DNA of 64,000 nucleotides from positions 110,823-174,822 of the forward strand of contig DLHF01000062.1 in assembly GCA_002483085.1 (NCBI GenBank), given 5' to 3'. The position numbers and the translations under genes are program-made. The notes below the pieces were generated by a model. That model ran no database searches, had not been told where the DNA came from, and saw only the letters and a list, made by a program, of their open reading frames with translations. Shown here piece by piece: positions 1 to 7,770 of the stretch; the stretch's first letter is position 1, and the number at the start of each line of letters is the position of its first letter. This stretch comes from Ignavibacteria bacterium UBA7675. Lineage in GTDB: Bacteria; Bacteroidota; Ignavibacteria; Kapaibacteriales; UB7675.

Positions 1-80
1 GCTTCGAGAGCACGGGCTCTTACAAGCACCTCAAAAGCGGTTTCTGTGCCGAGACGCTGCATTCGTGCGGCAAGCTGCAT
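1..80 (-). CDS. Class I/II PLP-dependent aminotransferase, N-terminal fragment (cut by window edge)
   Basis: Only the first 26 codons are present; the gene runs off the left edge. The visible residues (MQLAARMQRLGTETAFEVLV, then RARALEA) match the N-terminus of aspartate/LL-DAP-type aminotransferases, where a conserved 'LGTETAFEVL.RA..LEA' helix precedes the 'GEPDF' loop. The start is supported by an AAGGAAAG ribosome-binding site a few bases upstream. Substrate cannot be judged from this fragment. It is transcribed away from the window, upstream of the tsaE terminator. Confidence 0.7.
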   Translation of the reverse strand, partial: MQLAARMQRLGTETAFEVLVRARALE

Positions 81-264
81 ATTCTTTCCTTATAAAGATG
101 AAACCAGGATTCGATGAAGGCACGAATATAACAAAAAAAAGCCAATGCGACACTACGCCACAAGGCCGGTTTTCCAAGCGATACCAATGCTGGATACCCT
201 TGTGAACCCGAAGCACGGCAGCGACTGAAATCGGCCAAAGCATACAAATCCCGCCGGAGAAATT

Positions 265-290
265 AAAAAAGCCGACACGCAAGTGTCGGC
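265..290 (-). terminator. Rho-independent terminator after tsaE
   Basis: Perfect 8-bp stem GCCGACAC/GTGTCGGC with a GCAA loop, followed on the minus strand by a run of six T. It lies about 40 bases past the tsaE stop and ends the porX-tsaE unit. Confidence 0.85.
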
Positions 291-331
291 TTCATTACAT
301 CGAAATATGTATGCTATCGGAGAAACAAGCG

Positions 332-856
332 TCAGTAGCGCTCCGGAGAGTGCAATACTACCGCCATATCTTCCTCGGGATCGTTTTCTTCGCTGTGGCG
401 AATTTCTATCAGGCGCATATCATCATCTTCCTCATTAAATCGAAAGATAACGGAATACCGCTCGCGGGGAAGGCTGCCGTTGGCTTTTTCGGCCCACTCA
501 ATCAGCTTAATTGCCCGGCGAGATTTTGTGCACTCGTTGAACCCTATTTCTTCCAGTTCTTTTCCCGATTCGATCCTGTAGAGATCGACATGGTACAGCG
601 CGATTTCTTCGTGGTCGCGTGTAGAACCGGAATATTGGTTCATAATCGTAAACGTCGGGCTTGAGACGATGTCATCGACATGAAAATACTCGCATATCCC
701 TTTGACAAACTCTGTCTTGCCTGCTCCCAGCTCCCCGTAAAGAGCTACGACATCGCCTTTTTCAAGATTGTGCGCAAAACGTCTACCGAGTTCTACGGTT
801 TCTTCCTCGCTGTACGTTTTATGTAGTTCGGTCTCCATAGCAATATCAATCACCAT
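332..856 (-). CDS. tsaE: tRNA threonylcarbamoyladenosine biosynthesis ATPase TsaE
   Basis: TsaE is the P-loop ATPase that works with TsaB/TsaD in making N6-threonylcarbamoyladenosine at A37 of ANN-decoding tRNAs. Seen here: Walker A GELGAGKT at residues 41-48, then the family blocks SSPTFTI, HVDLYRI and IKLIEWAEK. The protein is 174 residues, slightly longer than usual because of an acidic C-terminal tail rich in E and D. An alternative start is the Met at 838; neither start has a strong ribosome-binding site. The gene follows porX by 16 bases, so it is almost certainly co-transcribed with it, and a clear terminator follows. Confidence 0.93.
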   Translation of the reverse strand: MVIDIAMETELHKTYSEEETVELGRRFAHNLEKGDVVALYGELGAGKTEFVKGICEYFHVDDIVSSPTFTIMNQYSGSTRDHEEIALYHVDLYRIESGKELEEIGFNECTKSRRAIKLIEWAEKANGSLPRERYSVIFRFNEEDDDMRLIEIRHSEENDPEEDMAVVLHSPERY

Positions 857-872
857 AGTGATTACACATACT

Positions 873-2459
873 TTATTTGGATTGAAGAGTAATTACCGGC
901 AGAATCATTTCCTCCAGGGAGATACCTCCATGCTGGAAACTATCGCGGTAATGGCTGAGATAGTAATTATAATCGGTCGGATACACGAAATAGTAATCCT
1001 CTTTTGCTATAATGTAGTTCGTAGCCACACCATGCTTCGGCAATTTATACTCTTCGGGATTGCGTATGAACATCGAATTGCGTTCATCGGCCTTCACATT
1101 CCGTCCAAATTTAAACCGCAGGCAGGTGGATGTATCCCTGTCCCCCAGTGCTTTAGCTCCACGCATACACCGTACCGAACCGTGGTCGGTAGTCAGCACA
1201 ATCCGCGCTCCCGGCACGCCCGCCAGCAATTTGAGCATACCAAAAAGGCTTGAGTGCTGGAACCACGACTTTGTAAGCGAACGATACGCCGACTCGTTTG
1301 GCGCTATCTCTTTCAGAATAGGATAGTCCGAACGCGAATGGGCGATCATATCCACAACATTCACCACGATCACGCTAAGATGGTTCTGCGCATACGATAC
1401 AATCTCATTTTCAATTCTTTTACCAAAGTCCGTGTCGAGAATCTTCACGTACTTGATATCACTCCGCAGCCGCACACGGCGACGCTCAAGAAGCTTGCCG
1501 AGAAGCTCCTTCTCGTGTTTGTTCTGGCTGTGGTCGTCGCCACTACCGTCTATCCAGTACTCCGGATAGTGCTGCTGTATCTCCGAAGGGAAAAGCCCTG
1601 CGAAAATAGAATTGCGTGCATACGGCGTAGCTGTAGGCAGTATGGAGCTGTAATAATCGCGCTCAATCGAGAAATATGGGCGCAGTAGTTCTTCCATCAG
1701 AAGCCACTGATCCAGGCGCATACAGTCCACTACAAAAAAGAACGTCGGCTTGTCTGTCCGCAAATGCGGCACGACATATTTCTCAACAATATTCGGCGAC
1801 AACAGAGGCATGTCCTCGTTGCGATTCCGGTCTCTATCCAACCAGCTCTTGTAGTCGCGCTCTACAAACTTAGAGAACTCAGCATTAGCCTCGCGCCACT
1901 GGTTGTTCAGTGTTTCGCCAAGCCCCAAATCCGGGTACTTGTCCAGCTCCATGCTCCAGGATACGAGCTTCGTGTAGATATCCACCCATTCCGACCAGGG
2001 TAAGCGATCCTGCATCCGCATTGTGAGCTCGTTGAACCCCTGCAAGTATTCCTGCGTAAATTTTTCGCTGGTAATTTTGCGGGATTCGAGGAATTTTTTA
2101 CAGGCGGCGAGTATCTGGGCGGGATTGACAGGCTTTGTAAGATAGTCGTCAATCTTTCGCCCAATCGCTTCGTCCATTACTGTCTCTGCCTCGTTCTTTG
2201 TTACCATCACCACGGGAATAGAAGCATCTACATCCTTGAAAGCCGAAAGAGCTTCCAAGCCGCTCATACCCACCATCGATTCGTCGAGGAAAACGAGATC
2301 GGGCTTTGCTTCGCGAAATAGCTCAAGCGCATCTTCGCCGTTGGTAGCAGTTGCAACTTCATAACCACGGTGCTCAAGAAGAATAATATGCGGACGAAGG
2401 AGTTCGATTTCGTCGTCCACCCAAAGGATATTGCCTTTTGCCTGTGTTGTGTGTGCCAT
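873..2459 (-). CDS. porX: PorX-type response regulator with PglZ domain
   Basis: A 528-residue two-domain protein. Residues 10-130 form a CheY-like receiver: acidic pair D15-D16, phospho-acceptor D59 in FLDESM, T87 and K109 in YLTKPVN. The rest is a PglZ/alkaline-phosphatase-superfamily domain with the metal-site motifs VVDCMRLDQW and LTTDHGS. This architecture is that of PorX, the response regulator that with PorY (and the ECF factor SigP in Porphyromonas) controls T9SS genes in Bacteroidota. That fits the four T9SS cargo proteins elsewhere in this window. No histidine kinase lies next to it; porY is usually unlinked. It is the first gene of a porX-tsaE unit. Confidence 0.9.
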   Translation of the reverse strand: MAHTTQAKGNILWVDDEIELLRPHIILLEHRGYEVATATNGEDALELFREAKPDLVFLDESMVGMSGLEALSAFKDVDASIPVVMVTKNEAETVMDEAIGRKIDDYLTKPVNPAQILAACKKFLESRKITSEKFTQEYLQGFNELTMRMQDRLPWSEWVDIYTKLVSWSMELDKYPDLGLGETLNNQWREANAEFSKFVERDYKSWLDRDRNRNEDMPLLSPNIVEKYVVPHLRTDKPTFFFVVDCMRLDQWLLMEELLRPYFSIERDYYSSILPTATPYARNSIFAGLFPSEIQQHYPEYWIDGSGDDHSQNKHEKELLGKLLERRRVRLRSDIKYVKILDTDFGKRIENEIVSYAQNHLSVIVVNVVDMIAHSRSDYPILKEIAPNESAYRSLTKSWFQHSSLFGMLKLLAGVPGARIVLTTDHGSVRCMRGAKALGDRDTSTCLRFKFGRNVKADERNSMFIRNPEEYKLPKHGVATNYIIAKEDYYFVYPTDYNYYLSHYRDSFQHGGISLEEMILPVITLQSK

Positions 2460-2885
2460 AATACAAACGCTTCCCTAAATGAATACAATAGCGACATTAC
2501 TCATCATGCTTTGTATCCATAGGCTCATTCGCGTTTTTCCAATAGTGAAACTACACATACTGTCAGGATAATACCTTCTTGATACCATCTTACATACAAC
2601 TGTTCACAATTGCATCGGGTTGCACAGAACTTTCAAAATTTGGCAAACCGTTACAATTATCAAAGAAAATATTTTTGCATTGTGTAAACACGGATCAGGC
2701 ACTCCGCTATTTTAGTGGTACTCGGAGCTGCTGTACCCACTGGCCATCCGAGCTATCAGAACACGAAAAACTACAGAAATTCGACGGGAATACAATAGTT
2801 ACGGGCGTTATGCCACACAAAACAGCCCCGGATGTAACGCATTATATCTCAACAATGTCTACAGAAGAAATATATTGGAAGCGTT
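2460..2885. other. Intergenic region between porX (minus) and the outer-membrane protein gene (plus)
   Basis: A divergent, A+T-rich gap of about 425 bases. No convincing gene: the only long frame (2579-3076) continues out of frame into the next gene and has no family features. It holds one match to the Bacteroidetes -7 element on the plus strand (listed separately). I found no matching element for the porX direction. Confidence 0.6.
2670..2677 (+). promoter_or_regulatory. Possible Bacteroidetes-type -7 promoter element TATTTTTG
   Basis: The octamer fits TAnnTTTG. No TTTG/TTG sits at the expected 19-21-base distance upstream, so this is a weak candidate. It would give a leader of about 200 bases ahead of the gene at 2886. 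Confidence 0.3.
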
Positions 2886-3707
2886 ATGATAAAACTCATT
2901 TTTACTTTCTTTTACCCCCTATTATTATTTTTTTTCGGCGCGGGAATCAATGTGTACTCTGCTTTTGCACGCCCGGCATCCGACAGCGCAAGCACATCAG
3001 CCAAGCGTACACCGATTCTGCTCGGAGTGTTTGTGTCGCCTGTTTTTGGGATTACTGCTCCGGAATTTGCGAATGAATACAGGCAGATCAGCAATACTCT
3101 GTTTGCATTCGACAGCCCGCTGGCCATAGGCGCAACCACTAAGACCACTATCGGGCAATTTCGTGTAGGAGCCTCCGTAGAAGCCTATCGAGCGCGATTT
3201 CAGGATAATTACCGGCAGAATTTTATCAAATTAGACTCCTTCGGCGATACCGTGCGCGGGTTCAGAGGCATATACCAAGATTTTAATATCAAGGTGCTCC
3301 CGGTATTCGCCACTATCGAAGTTGTGCCCGTAGCTGCTCAGTTCCGAACGTATGCCGGAGCCGGAATAGGAATAGCCTATACCGAGATTTTCTGGAGCGA
3401 GACAATAAACAGCACCGACCCACTCGACATACGCACTGGCGGCGTGCACATCGACGAAACGCGCTTTATACCGGCTTTCCGCCTGTACACAGGTATGGAA
3501 CTCGGCTTCGACAGGAGTGAAGGCAATTCGCCATTGCACAGTCTATTTATAGAAGTCCGCTATTCGTTCATCTCTACTTCGCTTCCCCTTCTGGAACGGG
3601 TGTTTCCACAAGTGGATCGTGCTCCGGCAGCCTGGAAAGAGAGCTTTTCAGTGCGGACAGGTGGCTTCGCCATAGCCGCAGGTATTGCGCTTCAGTTCAG
3701 TCGGTAG
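2886..3707 (+). CDS. Outer-membrane beta-barrel protein of unknown function
   Basis: A 273-residue protein with a hydrophobic leader (about residues 1-28, ending near VYSAFA-RP) and then alternating polar/aromatic segments typical of a small barrel: RTYAGAGIGIAY, FRLYTGMELGF, LFIEVRYSF and a terminal AAGIALQFSR ending in strand-like residues. It belongs broadly with the 'outer membrane beta-barrel/OmpW-like' proteins common in Bacteroidota, but I do not recognise a named family. It stands alone, divergent from porX and followed by a weak hairpin. Surface or outer-membrane location is inferred from the leader and strand pattern only. Confidence 0.65.
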   Translation: MIKLIFTFFYPLLLFFFGAGINVYSAFARPASDSASTSAKRTPILLGVFVSPVFGITAPEFANEYRQISNTLFAFDSPLAIGATTKTTIGQFRVGASVEAYRARFQDNYRQNFIKLDSFGDTVRGFRGIYQDFNIKVLPVFATIEVVPVAAQFRTYAGAGIGIAYTEIFWSETINSTDPLDIRTGGVHIDETRFIPAFRLYTGMELGFDRSEGNSPLHSLFIEVRYSFISTSLPLLERVFPQVDRAPAAWKESFSVRTGGFAIAAGIALQFSR

Positions 3708-3783
3708 TTTCTTCGCAACTACAGCCTACAGCCGCCGTACTATACCCACAGTTGTTCAGGGCACTTTTTTTCCCGACATTGAG

Positions 3784-3791
3784 TATATTTG
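3784..3791 (+). promoter_or_regulatory. Bacteroidetes-type -7 promoter element TATATTTG upstream of hpf
   Basis: Exact match to TAnnTTTG, preceded by a T-rich stretch at 3764-3770 instead of a clear TTTG. If used, the hpf mRNA would carry a leader of about 170 bases. Confidence 0.45.
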
Positions 3792-3969
3792 TCGGAGTGC
3801 GAGAAGCACAACAGAGAAGTACTGCATCTACTGTATCTGCCGATAATAAACAGATACACCTGCGTGCTCTGCTCTGGCCCAGGGTGCAGGAAGAGGTATA
3901 GGGTGTTGCGTGAAATCAGGATTAGGCGCAGCGCACTTTCGTTTTACTCATTTTCGTACAGGATGTGTT

Positions 3970-4314
3970 ATGGAGATCAAATTCACAGCACGCCATTTTA
4001 AGGCGGCACCGGAATTACAACAGGAAGCAATAGACAGCGCTCATAACTTCGAAAAATTCTTTGAAGGCATTATCAGCGTTGAAATTATTCTTGTCGAAGA
4101 ATCTTCCCGCGAGAACCTGAAATCAGCAGAATATATCGTGTATGTGCAAGATCATACCATCGTGGCAAAGGAAGCTACCGAGGATTATTATAAGAGCATC
4201 AACGCAGCGGCTGAAAAAGTGGTGCGCCAGTTGCGTAAGCTGAAAACACGGGCGACAAAAGACCTCCATCAATCAGTCGAAATAAGCCCCGAAAGCGATC
4301 TCGATCTGATGTAA
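3970..4314 (+). CDS. hpf: Short ribosome hibernation promoting factor (HPF/RaiA family)
   Basis: 114 residues, starting MEIKFTARHF. HPF binds the 30S decoding region and inactivates ribosomes (100S dimers or 70S protection) in slow growth. The sequence shows the S30AE pattern: N-terminal strand, helix 'AAPELQQEAIDSAHNFEKFF', then strands ending in VAKEATEDYYKSINAAAEKVVRQLRKLK. It lacks the long C-terminal dimerisation domain, so it is the short form. The frame is open back to 3910, but the Met at 3970 aligns with the family N-terminus. The next gene is hprK; hpf, PTS regulatory genes and hprK are often neighbours in proteobacteria (rpoN-hpf-ptsN-hprK), so this pairing looks like a reduced form of that cluster. 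Confidence 0.88.
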   Translation: MEIKFTARHFKAAPELQQEAIDSAHNFEKFFEGIISVEIILVEESSRENLKSAEYIVYVQDHTIVAKEATEDYYKSINAAAEKVVRQLRKLKTRATKDLHQSVEISPESDLDLM

Positions 4315-4320
4315 TATCCG

Positions 4321-4355
4321 GCATCAGGCCGCCGCGTAGTGCGGCGGCCTGATGC
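4321..4355 (+). terminator. Very strong 15-bp perfect hairpin between hpf and hprK
   Basis: Perfect inverted repeat: 15-base arms 4321-4335 and 4341-4355 with a GTAGT loop, rich in GCCGCC. No T-run follows, so it is not a standard intrinsic terminator. It may end or attenuate hpf transcripts, or protect the hpf mRNA 3' end. Confidence 0.6.
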
Positions 4356-4399
4356 ATCGGTTCGTACCTCTGCATTGTCCATCCTCAAACACATCGCCT

Positions 4400-5425
4400 A
4401 TGCCAATTCTCGACAATCTTCAGCCTATTATTTGCGATAAGATAACCGTAGGCGAAATGCTCTCTTCGCCTCATATTCGCTTCCCGCTTTCCCTGCTCAA
4501 CAGCGGTGCAGGGCTGAAGAACGAGATTACAGAAAGAAATATCCATCGCCCCCAGCTCGCCCTTGCTGGCTATGTAGAGCTGTTCACTTATCATCGGGTG
4601 CAGATATTCGGCAATACAGAAATATACTATCTAAAAAGCCTTACGCTCGAACAGCGCATTCAGGCGTTTGCCAATATCGCTCGGTTCAATGTACCCTGTA
4701 TTATCATAGCAAACGACCACCGCCTCGACGACGAATTGATGGATATTGCTACACAAAGCAACATCGCCGTTCTGTCTACACCCTGCGAAACAACAAAGGT
4801 GCTGCACTACCTTTCTGAATTCCTCGAACTGCAATTTGCGCCTCGCGCTGTGCTCCACGGCTCGCTTATGGATGTCTATGGCGTGGGAATTATGTTTATA
4901 GGGCGCAGTGGTATTGGCAAAAGCGAAGTAGCGCTGGACCTCATAGAACGCGGCCACAGATTAGTAGCCGATGATGTGGTTATGCTTATAAGAAAAAGCG
5001 AAGATATTCTTCTCGGCATGGGGACAAGTATGGTCCACCATTTCATGGAAATTCGCGGGCTCGGCATTATTGATATACGACAGATGTTTGGCGTGCGCGC
5101 TATCCGTTTCCAAAAACGCCTGGAAATTGTTGTCGAGCTCGAAGAGTGGAATCCCGAGACCGAATACACTCGCACAGGGCTGGATCGCCAGACTATTTCC
5201 CTGCTCGATACGACGATAACATTTATTAAATTACCTATTCTTCCGGGCAAAAATATTACCGTCATAGCTGAAGTCATTGCTCTGAACTACTTGCTGCACC
5301 TCTACGGATACGATGCGGCAAAAGAGCTCTCCGACAAACTGCAGACAAAAATCGAAAAGAAATCAAGAGGGGAACTCCTGCACGACGAGCGCATCTTTCC
5401 GTATTTCAGTCACGACGACGAGTAG
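4400..5425 (+). CDS. hprK: HPr(Ser) kinase/phosphorylase
   Basis: HprK phosphorylates and dephosphorylates a serine of HPr or its homologues, linking carbon status to regulation. Seen in the 341-residue protein: an N-terminal domain, catalytic H153 in VLHGSLMDVYG, Walker A GRSGIGKS at 168-175, LVADDVV, and the family signature MEIRGLGIIDI followed by FGVRAIR. Length fits the family (about 310-340). The frame is open from 4352, but that Met lies inside the hairpin; the ATG at 4400 matches family N-termini. In Bacteroidota-like bacteria without a full sugar PTS, HprK acts in a regulatory PTS branch; no ptsH is visible here. Confidence 0.93.
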   Translation: MPILDNLQPIICDKITVGEMLSSPHIRFPLSLLNSGAGLKNEITERNIHRPQLALAGYVELFTYHRVQIFGNTEIYYLKSLTLEQRIQAFANIARFNVPCIIIANDHRLDDELMDIATQSNIAVLSTPCETTKVLHYLSEFLELQFAPRAVLHGSLMDVYGVGIMFIGRSGIGKSEVALDLIERGHRLVADDVVMLIRKSEDILLGMGTSMVHHFMEIRGLGIIDIRQMFGVRAIRFQKRLEIVVELEEWNPETEYTRTGLDRQTISLLDTTITFIKLPILPGKNITVIAEVIALNYLLHLYGYDAAKELSDKLQTKIEKKSRGELLHDERIFPYFSHDDE

Positions 5426-5525
5426 CCGCTGTACTTCGGCTCTCTTGCGCTGCCGTGTATCTCCCTCTGCAAATCCCGACAACCCATAGAATGTTCAACC
5501 CTTATCCCGAAAGGTGTCACAAAAA

Positions 5526-7310
5526 ATGAGAAACATATTTTTTGGCAAATCGGCTCTCATGTCGGCTGTGTGTATAAGCAGCGCGCTCGCTCTTTTCTCC
5601 TGTACCGGAGGCAGTGGTGGCCCCGAATCCAACGCCGATGTAGGTGCGCCTGTAAAAGGCGACTGGATTATTACCCACGAGCTTTCAGATCCAGAAGGAC
5701 TGAATCCCATGATTACGAATGACGCGAGCAGCTCAAAAATTGGCAAGTTTATCTTCGAGTCGATGATTGATATCGATTATAAAACCGCTGAGCTCTATCC
5801 AGTAATCGCTGAAAGCAGGCCGACAATCTCCGACGATCACCTTAGCTACACATTCAAACTCCGCAATAATGTGAAGTTCAGCGATGGTAAACCGCTTACG
5901 GCGAAAGACGTGGTCTTCAGCTTTAAGATCATTAAGAACCCGCTCATCGTGAATGCTGCCGCCCTGCGCAACTACTTTCTGGACGTAAAAGATGTAGTAG
6001 CTACCGACGACTACACGGTGACAGTGACAATGTCCAAGCCCTACTTCCTTGCCGAGAATGTTGTTGGTACACTGCAAATTCTGCCCAAACACGTGCTGGA
6101 CCCGCAGAGCCTGACCGATCAGTACACCTTTGCTCAAGCCAACGACATAGAAAAAGCGCCGTCGAACAAGGCAATGAGCGATTTTGCAAAGTGGTTCGAT
6201 ACCCCAGAGCGCAACAGGCAAAAAGAGTTCCTCATCGGAACCGGCCCCTATACGTTCGAAGAATGGAAAACCAGCGAGAGTATAAAGATTAAACGCTTTG
6301 ATGGCTACTGGAATGCTGGAAATGACCCGTATAAAGCCAGCTATCCAGATAAGATCGTGTTCCGCACAGTCAACGACCGCACAACTGCTGTGAATAATCT
6401 CAAGAATCAGGACCTCGACTTTATAGAGTATATTCCGCCCGCGATGTTCGACGATATCGATACGATGTCTACAACGCATCTGAGAAAAGATCAATACCTC
6501 GTACCGACATATATGTACATTGCGTGGAACCAACGCCGCCCAGTCTTTGGCGACAAAAAAACACGGCAGGCGCTTTCCTATCTCGTCGATAAAAACACGC
6601 TTATCAAAACTGTGATGCGCGGCTTTGCCATTCCCACCAGTAGCCCGATTTATTTTGGCCGCCCAGAGTACGACTCTACGCTGAATAAATACGAGTACAA
6701 CACGACAAAAGCCAAACAACTGCTGGCCGAAGCAGGCTGGACCGATTCCAATGGCGATGGGATTCTCGACCGCACCATTGGCGGCAAACGCACAGATTTT
6801 ACGTTTACATTCCTGCTCAATGCAGGCAATGAAATGCGCGAAAATATTGCGCTGCTGCTTGTAGATGAATTCAAAAAAGCAGGCATTAAAGCCGAAGTTC
6901 AGAAAATTGAATGGTCGGTGTTTCTAGAGAATATTAAAACGAACAAGTTTGATGCAATGATTGGAGCTTGGGTGAACGACCCCACACCGAGCGACTTGTA
7001 TCAAATATGGCATTCCTCGCAGATCAACAACAAGGGCTCCAACTACGCGGCGTTTAATGTGCCGCGTGCCGACCAGCTTATCGAGATGATTCGCACGGAG
7101 TTCGACGAAGCAAAACGCATGGAATACTACCGCGAATTCCAGCAAATTATCAGTGATGAACAGCCGTACACGTTCCTGTGGGTGCTGAAGTATCCTACAG
7201 CCTACGACAAGCGCATTCAGAATATGAAGTTCTATAATGTGCGCCCGGGATACATCAGCAATACGTGGTGGGTGCCGCAATCGACTCAGCGCTATAAAGA
7301 TGCTCAGTAA
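5526..7310 (+). CDS. ABC-type peptide/oligopeptide substrate-binding lipoprotein (SBP family 5), copy 1
   Basis: 594 residues. A signal peptide ends in a lipobox (LALFSC, lipidated Cys near residue 26), followed by a flexible GGSGG linker, so it should be membrane-anchored. Family-5 features: LSDPEGLNPMITND, 'AESRPTISDDHLSYTFKLRNNVKFSDG.PLTAKDV', GTGPYTFEEWK, RQALSYLVDK and a C-terminal EQPYTFLW. Family members bind oligopeptides, dipeptides, nickel or other ligands for an ABC importer. No permease or ATPase gene is nearby. A GTG 12 bases upstream (5514) is also in frame, but the AAAGG box is better spaced for ATG 5526. A close paralogue follows at 7771. Confidence 0.88.
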   Translation: MRNIFFGKSALMSAVCISSALALFSCTGGSGGPESNADVGAPVKGDWIITHELSDPEGLNPMITNDASSSKIGKFIFESMIDIDYKTAELYPVIAESRPTISDDHLSYTFKLRNNVKFSDGKPLTAKDVVFSFKIIKNPLIVNAAALRNYFLDVKDVVATDDYTVTVTMSKPYFLAENVVGTLQILPKHVLDPQSLTDQYTFAQANDIEKAPSNKAMSDFAKWFDTPERNRQKEFLIGTGPYTFEEWKTSESIKIKRFDGYWNAGNDPYKASYPDKIVFRTVNDRTTAVNNLKNQDLDFIEYIPPAMFDDIDTMSTTHLRKDQYLVPTYMYIAWNQRRPVFGDKKTRQALSYLVDKNTLIKTVMRGFAIPTSSPIYFGRPEYDSTLNKYEYNTTKAKQLLAEAGWTDSNGDGILDRTIGGKRTDFTFTFLLNAGNEMRENIALLLVDEFKKAGIKAEVQKIEWSVFLENIKTNKFDAMIGAWVNDPTPSDLYQIWHSSQINNKGSNYAAFNVPRADQLIEMIRTEFDEAKRMEYYREFQQIISDEQPYTFLWVLKYPTAYDKRIQNMKFYNVRPGYISNTWWVPQSTQRYKDAQ

Positions 7311-7324
7311 GCATAACTATTCTG

Positions 7325-7357
7325 CAAAAAAGGCGCCCGGGAAACCGGGCGTTTTTG
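7325..7357 (+). terminator. Rho-independent terminator after the first SBP gene
   Basis: Stem CGCCCGG/CCGGGCG with a GAAA tetraloop, followed by TTTTT. It sits 15 bases past the stop at 7310, so the two tandem SBP genes are probably separate transcripts. Confidence 0.88.
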
Positions 7358-7420
7358 TTATAGAGCCCCGCAGCGCCATTTCTCCCCCTCTGGCTTTCGA
7401 TTATCTGCTCGGCCAAGGCT

Positions 7421-7664
7421 TGTGGCACGGGCGTCTTCGGATGGGGCGGCGTAGAGGCGCCTCAAGCGACGCCCCTACGCCGCGTCGCTGTCACCGGTCG
7501 CACAACCCGCTTGCTTGTTGCCCCCGAAGGCCAGCCGCCGGAAATACTCTGCACACACCCCGCCGAAACGCTCTCCTCCTGCAATTCCTGCGGTTGAGGC
7601 AGCTCAACGCGGCGGACGTGCAACGCGCTGCAGCGACTGAATGCAAAATCGAAGACAGAAGCGC
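7421..7664 (+). repeat. Dispersed intergenic repeat, copy 1 (forward)
   Basis: Contains GTGGCACGGGCGTC (7422 on), an inner hairpin with arms near CGGCGTAGAGGCG and CGCCCCTACGCCG, the box GTCGCTGTCACCGGTCGCA (7484-7502), GCGGACGTG (7612-7620) and GAAGACAGAAGCGC (7651-7664). It fills the gap between the two SBP genes and has the same direction as both. The reading frame of the second SBP gene stays open through it back to 7237, but that stretch is repeat, not gene. Confidence 0.8.
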
Positions 7665-7770
7665 AACCCCGCATTTTCCCATGTACAGCTATGCCCAGTT
7701 CGCAGGAATTTGTAAATTGAACCCGGATTCGGGTAGTTCGAGTGTATTTCTCTCCTGTAGGACAGTCCCT

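Noticed and set aside
2579..3076. A 165-codon frame in the porX-upstream gap
   Set aside because: Cys-rich low-similarity peptide that continues out of frame into the beta-barrel gene; no ribosome-binding site or motif.
4352..4399. Earlier start codon for hprK
   Set aside because: This ATG lies in the right arm of the strong hairpin and adds 16 residues not expected in the family.
7237..7770. Upstream extension of the second SBP gene
   Set aside because: It overlaps the first SBP gene and a terminator and runs through repeat copy 1; a signal peptide starts at 7771.
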